A stretch of 9,707 nt of DNA from Candidatus Cloacimonadota bacterium (lineage in GTDB: Bacteria; Cloacimonadota; Cloacimonadia; Cloacimonadales; Cloacimonadaceae): positions 1 to 9,707 of the forward strand of contig JAQUHL010000040.1 in the NCBI GenBank assembly GCA_028683635.1, read 5' to 3'. A program made the position numbers and the translations under genes. Positions 5,674 to 9,707 of this stretch are shown here, piece after piece; position 1 is the stretch's first letter; each line of letters starts with the position of its first letter. Under the pieces are notes generated by a model. It was not told the DNA's origin and searched no databases. It saw nothing but the letters and a program-made list of their open reading frames with translations.

Positions 5674-6098
5674 ATTTGTTCGAAATGGTGCTGGCCATGT
5701 TTGCAGTGGTCTTTTTCACCTCGATATCCATGGTCTATAACAGGGCTTCCTGGAATCAAACCCAGAGGCTTTATGACGCCAGTTCTTTCGTTCAGGCCAG
5801 CCAGCTTTGTCATTCGGTATTGGATGAAGTGGATGCCAAACTGTTCAGCAAACAGCTTGCCTTCAACAACATCAAAACTACTTTCAACACGACCCGCACC
5901 CTGAACCTCACCCATGTGGGAGAGACATATACCCTGGATATTGAAGCGGTTGATTGCGATTCATTAGGGGTTCCGCTTACCAGTCCGGTCGTGAATAATA
6001 TATATGTAAGTGTTTCGGTTACTGCCAATACCACGGCAGGCTTGAAACATCCGGTTACCTTGAAACGTGTTTACACCAAGACCCACCTGAATCTATAG
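5670..6098 (+). CDS. Minor pilin, PilV/GspI-like
   Basis: The 142-residue protein begins MNLFEMVLAMFAVVFFTSIS, a classic mature-pilin N-terminus with Glu at position 5 and a ~20-residue hydrophobic helix. A polar helix and a beta-rich C-terminal part follow; cysteines are at 47 and 96. ATG 5670 has GGGAGG at 5659-5664 with a short 5-base spacing. Oddly, the in-frame codon just before ATG is GGT (Gly) and the upstream in-frame residues read LAREAG, so the open frame encodes a near-perfect prepilin peptidase site (G then MNLFE) with no ATG, GTG or TTG before the stop at 5601. It may start at a rare codon such as CTG 5652, be reached by frameshift from 5608, or truly begin at the mature residue. 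It probably joins the proteins at 4431, 6102 and 6684 in a priming or tip complex. Confidence 0.72.
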   Translation: MNLFEMVLAMFAVVFFTSISMVYNRASWNQTQRLYDASSFVQASQLCHSVLDEVDAKLFSKQLAFNNIKTTFNTTRTLNLTHVGETYTLDIEAVDCDSLGVPLTSPVVNNIYVSVSVTANTTAGLKHPVTLKRVYTKTHLNL

Positions 6099-6101
6099 AT
6101 T

Positions 6102-6674
6102 ATGGGCGCGATATTAGACGTTCTCGGTGCAATGCTGATCGGCAGTATGCTGATCCTGATGATGATCACCTTCCAATATCGTCTGCATGACACGGCAAAT
6201 CAGGCTATGTACCTTGCCAGTATGGTGGAGCATATGGAAAGAGCTTCTACCAAGCTGAACAGCGTCATCGCTCTGGCTGGGATTGGATATGCTCCGAACC
6301 AGACCGTTACGACTGCCGGGGCGAATTCCCTAACCTTTCAGTCCTATTGGAATTACCAGTTAAACCAGATTACCCCGGTACCGGTTTCCATCCAGATTGC
6401 CCTCTCTGGAACTGAGACCGATGTGGGCAAAGCGCTAACCATCCGTCAGGATGGAGAATTGCTCGCTGATCTGGGATACATCCTCTATGTGGACTATCTG
6501 GCGTTCAGGTATTATACCAAGACAGATGCACTCACAACTGTGGCAGCAAACGTCCGTTCCGCTGAAATCTGGCTTACTTTCAAACGGGAAGCTCCCAATT
6601 CGAGCAAACCACCACTGCAAACCAAACTTCAGATCAAATGCTTCTTCATGAATGCATATATGCGTGGAGCGTGA
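6102..6674 (+). CDS. Minor pilin, PilW/GspJ-like, with MG leader
   Basis: The 190-residue protein starts MGAILDVLGAML, continuing as a hydrophobic helix to about residue 25. A polar helix follows (HDTANQAMYLASMVEHMERA, 30-49), then IALAGIGY (56-63) and a beta-rich domain. The helix-GIGY-beta order and length recall PilW/GspJ-type minor pilins, although the match is by pattern only. Only one cysteine is present, near the C-terminus. The start is firm: the frame is closed by the preceding gene's TAG at 6096-6098, three bases before ATG. No clear Shine-Dalgarno site is visible, so re-initiation after the upstream gene is likely. If cleaved after Gly2, the residue at +5 is Val with Asp at +4, not the usual Glu5. 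Confidence 0.66.
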   Translation: MGAILDVLGAMLIGSMLILMMITFQYRLHDTANQAMYLASMVEHMERASTKLNSVIALAGIGYAPNQTVTTAGANSLTFQSYWNYQLNQITPVPVSIQIALSGTETDVGKALTIRQDGELLADLGYILYVDYLAFRYYTKTDALTTVAANVRSAEIWLTFKREAPNSSKPPLQTKLQIKCFFMNAYMRGA

Positions 6675-6683
6675 TACAGGCCT

Positions 6684-7853
6684 ATGGGACGAACGATGAT
6701 TGTCGTGGTGGTGCTAATGGGAACGATCTATATGGGAATAATGATGAGTTTACAAAAGACTTTGCTTAGGATGCCTGATGTGATGGTGCGTCAGTTACTG
6801 AGCAAAGAAGCTGAGGCTGTGAGCGATTATGCTCTCAGGACTGCTGTGAGAAACTCCGTCACCCTGGGTCTGCAAGCTTCGGAAGGGTCGATCCTCAAGG
6901 TTTCCGAGGTTTTTGATAACTTCCAGATCGGCAATTGCGTCATCGACAGCATTCAGTATGCCTTCGTGGAAAGTGGTAATCACTACCGGGCTATTACTCA
7001 CGTGCGGGGTACATCTTTGGGACAAACGATCCATTACCCCGCTGAGATAGCATTTAATTTCCCGATTTCGCAGGTAGTGGGAAATCCGGATTGCTTTTAT
7101 CTGGAGATGGATCAACCCCAGTTCAATCCCGCCTTCAACAGGGTTTATGACAGTTCTGAGCATGGCAACGACGGTTTCTTCCACGGAGCCATCAGTACCA
7201 GGCCGAACGGTTCGGGAGTAAATGGCTGGAAATGTGCATCCTTTGAATCAAGTGGAGGCTGGATAGACTTTCCGGGCAATGCTTCCACAGAGGTGAGCGG
7301 CAATTTCTCTATGGTCTGCTTTGCCAAAATCAGGCAAGGTCGAACTGCCGCCACGCTGGTCTGGCTGCCTTCTGATCCTTATGATACAACCGTTTCAACG
7401 GGTGTGCACCCAGGTCAAAACCTGCGCTATAAACCCACCGGTGGGATCTGGTTTCAAAACGGAAACCTCTATTTCACCTCTGTAAACACAGCCTATACCC
7501 AGACGACGATCACCGTGCCCTTTACACCCGATGGTAAATGGCCTCATAACAAGGATAAATGGCATTTCTTCGCCCTTACCTATAACAACGGAATCCTCAA
7601 AGCCTATGTAAATGGTGTGCTGAAAGGCACTGCTTACCAGGCAACTCTTCCGGCCATTCCCAGCACCTATGGGTTCACCGTGGGCAGGAAGGATATCCGA
7701 AACCTGGGCTCAGGCGGAACCAGCGAATACATGTATATGTATGGATTGATGGATCAGGTGGGCTTGTATAACCGCACATTGTCGGACGCCGAGATGTTCA
7801 ATTTTTACAACGGTGTGATCAACCCAGCAGAGATACTATATATCAAGGATTAA
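6684..7853 (+). CDS. Pilin-like protein with C-terminal LamG domain, copy 2 (candidate tip adhesin)
   Basis: The 389-residue protein has the same plan as the product of 4431-5603: an MG leader and hydrophobic helix (MGRTMIVVVVLMGTIYMGIM), a pilin-like body to ~135 and a LamG domain to the end (KWHFFALTYNNG, KAYVNGVLKG, GLMDQVGLYNRTLSDAE). Identity by eye is about 70%, nearly gap-free; the main length change is one residue near 317-325. Cysteines 85, 137 and 184 are shared, and Cys212 is extra. Differences cluster in exposed-looking stretches (e.g. 61-78, 105-116, 153-170, 232-245 and 263-275), while the N-terminal helix and the DQPQFNPAFN segment are nearly unchanged. That pattern would fit two related ligand specificities on a common pilus scaffold. 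It begins 9 bases after the previous stop with only a weak CAGG, so translation is probably coupled. Confidence 0.8.
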   Translation: MGRTMIVVVVLMGTIYMGIMMSLQKTLLRMPDVMVRQLLSKEAEAVSDYALRTAVRNSVTLGLQASEGSILKVSEVFDNFQIGNCVIDSIQYAFVESGNHYRAITHVRGTSLGQTIHYPAEIAFNFPISQVVGNPDCFYLEMDQPQFNPAFNRVYDSSEHGNDGFFHGAISTRPNGSGVNGWKCASFESSGGWIDFPGNASTEVSGNFSMVCFAKIRQGRTAATLVWLPSDPYDTTVSTGVHPGQNLRYKPTGGIWFQNGNLYFTSVNTAYTQTTITVPFTPDGKWPHNKDKWHFFALTYNNGILKAYVNGVLKGTAYQATLPAIPSTYGFTVGRKDIRNLGSGGTSEYMYMYGLMDQVGLYNRTLSDAEMFNFYNGVINPAEILYIKD

Positions 7854-7857
7854 ACTT

Positions 7858-8811
7858 ATGTTAGTATATAATGAAGATAAAAAGAATATGCTCCGGATGG
7901 AAGAAGGAAAACTCAGCAGCGAGATAATGCAAAGAACTGCTCAGCACAACGACGACCGCAAGAAACTGATGAACCTGTGGGCGATGATCCGCTGGTTCAT
8001 GCTGATCGTGCTGTTTTCCATCGGACTTATCCATCTCAGCCATGCCCAAATCAACGATGGCAAGCTGGTCTTTTACGGGGGATTTTTCGGAGTATTTATC
8101 CTGAACGTCCTCTTCCAGTTTCAGACCCGATATACCAGAACCTGGGTGGTCATCTTTCAGATCGTTCTGGACATTATCTTTGCCACCTATGTGGTGCACT
8201 TCACGGGTGGCTTATCTTCTTCCCTGGTGTGGATCTACCTCTTGGGGATAGTGACCGCTTCGCTAATGATACCACAGACCGGAGGCTTCATTGCCGGTCT
8301 GATCGGCAGCATGGCTCTACTGTTTCTGATCCTGCTATATCAGTATGGAGTGATAACTCCCCTGAATGCCGCGGCGGACGAAACCGGAGAGATGATAATC
8401 TACATTCTTTCCTATACAGGCCTGTTTTGCGGGGTTTCGATGATTGCCAATTACTTAAGCGATCAGATGTATCTGAAGATGAAACAGGAAAGTACGATCG
8501 AGGCAGAGGAAACTGAGATTATCCAACTCAGGGAAGAATTGCAGGCAGCACGGGAAGATATGAACACACTCTCCGAACTGATGCCGGTTCTCAAAGATAT
8601 CTCGCACCTGGATCACGACTTGAATACTCCCCTCTGCATAATCTCCCTCTCCCTGAGCAGGGTCAAACGCTTGGGAATCGAACTGGATGACGAGGGTTTG
8701 CAAAAGACGGGAAACGAGATCACGGAAGCGATCAATAAAATAAATATGATCCTGATGAGGTTGGATGCCTTGAAAAATCATCCTTTTGTAAAAAAAGAAA
8801 GGGGGCATTGA
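7858..8811 (+). CDS. PilS-like membrane sensor with H-box but no kinase catalytic domain
   Basis: The 317-residue protein has a ~40-residue basic/acidic N-terminal tail, then six predicted membrane helices (about 41-61, 69-88, 95-117, 121-139, 143-165 and 177-200). The HFTGGLSSSLVWIYLLGIV stretch (114-132) resembles the sensor region of PilS-type kinases. A coiled coil (~205-242) leads to a HisKA-like dimerisation helix with HDLNTPL (253-259; His253 the likely phosphorylated residue). A second helix runs to ~305 and the protein then ends. The N, G1, F and G2 boxes of the ATP-binding domain are absent and there is no room for them: the next gene starts one base after the stop. It may act as a phospho-acceptor for another kinase, or as a conformational sensor for the downstream protein. 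ATG 7858 has AAGGA at 7845-7849, inside the preceding LamG gene. Confidence 0.78.
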   Translation: MLVYNEDKKNMLRMEEGKLSSEIMQRTAQHNDDRKKLMNLWAMIRWFMLIVLFSIGLIHLSHAQINDGKLVFYGGFFGVFILNVLFQFQTRYTRTWVVIFQIVLDIIFATYVVHFTGGLSSSLVWIYLLGIVTASLMIPQTGGFIAGLIGSMALLFLILLYQYGVITPLNAAADETGEMIIYILSYTGLFCGVSMIANYLSDQMYLKMKQESTIEAEETEIIQLREELQAAREDMNTLSELMPVLKDISHLDHDLNTPLCIISLSLSRVKRLGIELDDEGLQKTGNEITEAINKINMILMRLDALKNHPFVKKERGH

Positions 8812-8812
8812 G

Positions 8813-9673
8813 ATGTCCAGAAAAATTATGGTTGTTGATGATGAACAGAACATCCGGGAAATCATCCATGAATTTCTTACGACCAATGGGTATGATGTGA
8901 CAATTGCAGTAGATGGTGTTGATGCCCTGGAAAAGGTTCAGATCGAGCAATATGAACTGTATCTCGTGGATGTCTATATGCCCAGAATGACAGGGATAGA
9001 TTTCCTCGTCAAACTCAAGGAAATCCAGCCCCTTGCGGTTGTGATCATCATGACGGGATATTCCAGCATTGATATTGCCATCAGAGCGATCCGCAGCGGT
9101 GCCTTCCACTATCTCACCAAGCCCATTCAGGCAGAAGAACTGATGAAGGTGGTGGAATCTGGACTGAAGCATAGCTGTGATCTGGGAGAGGTAAGCACTC
9201 TTTCCCTGGCTCCCCTGGAAATCTCGGCAGAACTGATCGATCTGTTGCTTCTAAGAGGCTTTTCCACCCAGCAACAGCAGGACTTCCGGGCAACGGGTAC
9301 AACCCTGCAATATCTTCCCGGACAAAACATTCCTCTCACGGACGATCCCGGTTCCATGATCTGGATAGAATCCGGAAGAGTTACCGTCATGCACAACAAT
9401 ACCGTCGTGGATACCCTCAAATCCGGAGATATTTGGGGTGAGGAAACTTTCATCAATACCAATGCCATTTTCACGATCCTCACCGCCAAGACGGAATCTC
9501 AGATCAGGCACTTCTCCCGTAAAAAGCTGATCGAATTCTTTACATATAACGATGAAACTCTTACCAAAAGATATATGATCAATCTGATCCAATGCCTCTA
9601 TACCAAATGGCGCAGAGCGGTTTACAGAATCGGATTGTACAGTGGATTCAACTCCGAAGCCACAGGGATTTAA
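8813..9673 (+). CDS. Response regulator: receiver domain fused to a degenerate cyclic-nucleotide-binding-like domain
   Basis: The 286-residue protein has a complete CheY-like receiver at 1-120: acidic Asp9/Asp10, phospho-acceptor Asp53, Thr81 and Lys103 (in YLTKPI). Residues ~140-250 show the cNMP-binding jelly-roll pattern: MIWIESGRVTV (182-192), VVDTLKSGDIWGEETF (198-213) and TAKTESQIRHFSRKKLIEFF (224-243). In the phosphate-binding cassette the Gly-Glu pair is kept (209-210), but the Arg expected in the Pro-Arg-x-Ala motif is Ile219, so classical cAMP or cGMP binding is unlikely. The C-terminal helix (251-275) has no visible helix-turn-helix, and there is no AAA+ sigma-54 domain, so direct action on DNA is not supported. 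GGGGG at 8801-8805 serves as ribosome binding site, and a one-base gap from the sensor gene implies coupled expression. It is probably the sensor's partner, acting by protein contact. Confidence 0.8.
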   Translation: MSRKIMVVDDEQNIREIIHEFLTTNGYDVTIAVDGVDALEKVQIEQYELYLVDVYMPRMTGIDFLVKLKEIQPLAVVIIMTGYSSIDIAIRAIRSGAFHYLTKPIQAEELMKVVESGLKHSCDLGEVSTLSLAPLEISAELIDLLLLRGFSTQQQQDFRATGTTLQYLPGQNIPLTDDPGSMIWIESGRVTVMHNNTVVDTLKSGDIWGEETFINTNAIFTILTAKTESQIRHFSRKKLIEFFTYNDETLTKRYMINLIQCLYTKWRRAVYRIGLYSGFNSEATGI

Positions 9674-9707
9674 GGACCGGACCGAACCCACATTCCGGAA
9701 ATGAACA

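Noticed and set aside
8813..9673. Classical PilR/NtrC-type or CRP-type transcription factor
   Set aside because: No AAA+ sigma-54 interaction motifs and no helix-turn-helix can be seen after the receiver and jelly-roll domains.
9674..9707. Possible start of a further gene at ATG 9701
   Set aside because: Only seven bases remain, the upstream CCGGAA is a poor ribosome binding site, and no protein can be judged.

Overview
This window looks like a bacterial locus for one type IV pilus-like (type II secretion-related) assembly system, read entirely on the + strand. Base composition is close to balanced, starts are almost all ATG, and genes are tightly packed with purine-rich Shine-Dalgarno sites. 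The two-residue 'MG' prepilin leaders, the LamG-domain pilin-like proteins and the dispersed repeat at the left edge remind me of uncultured Cloacimonadota or Fibrobacterota/Chlorobi-group bacteria. No rRNA or marker gene is present to confirm that, so the placement is a weak inference.

Layout. 1-273: three copies of a roughly 100-base GC-rich tandem repeat, cut by the window edge. 274-578: non-coding, with a short inverted-repeat relic and two dyads sharing GCTAT/ATAGC half-sites. 579-594: an excellent sigma-54 promoter. 678-1118: the probable major pilin, a 146-residue protein with an MG leader. 1143-1247: two consecutive terminator-like hairpins. 1259-2602 and 2612-4390: the inner-membrane platform protein (GspF/PilC) and the assembly ATPase (GspE/PilB). 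4431-7853: four pilin-like genes, namely a LamG-bearing protein, a PilV/GspI-like minor pilin, a PilW/GspJ-like minor pilin, and a second LamG protein that is a close paralogue of the first. 7858-8811: a PilS-like six-helix membrane sensor that stops just after its H-box region and has no ATP-binding domain. 8813-9673: a receiver domain fused to a degenerate cyclic-nucleotide-binding-like domain, with no DNA-binding domain. The last 34 bases hold nothing I can support.

How it may work. Sigma-54 RNA polymerase would start at about 605 and make much pilin mRNA. The two hairpins would let only part of the transcription continue into the assembly genes. GspE powers and GspF anchors polymerisation of the small pilin. 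The four pilin-like genes would supply a low-abundance priming or tip complex that displays two carbohydrate- or protein-binding LamG domains. The sensor/receiver pair at the 3' end may report envelope or surface state to the machine or to another kinase. It cannot by itself be a complete PilS/PilR pair, because both the kinase catalytic domain and the sigma-54 activator domain are missing. Secretin, alignment proteins, prepilin peptidase and retraction ATPase are not in the window and would have to be encoded elsewhere.

The points most worth following are the LamG pilin cassette, the catalytic-domain-less sensor with its REC-cNMP partner, the puzzling start of the PilV-like gene (a Gly codon sits immediately before MNLFE, and a well-initiated 21-codon ORF sits in another frame), and the sigma-54 promoter with its candidate upstream sites.
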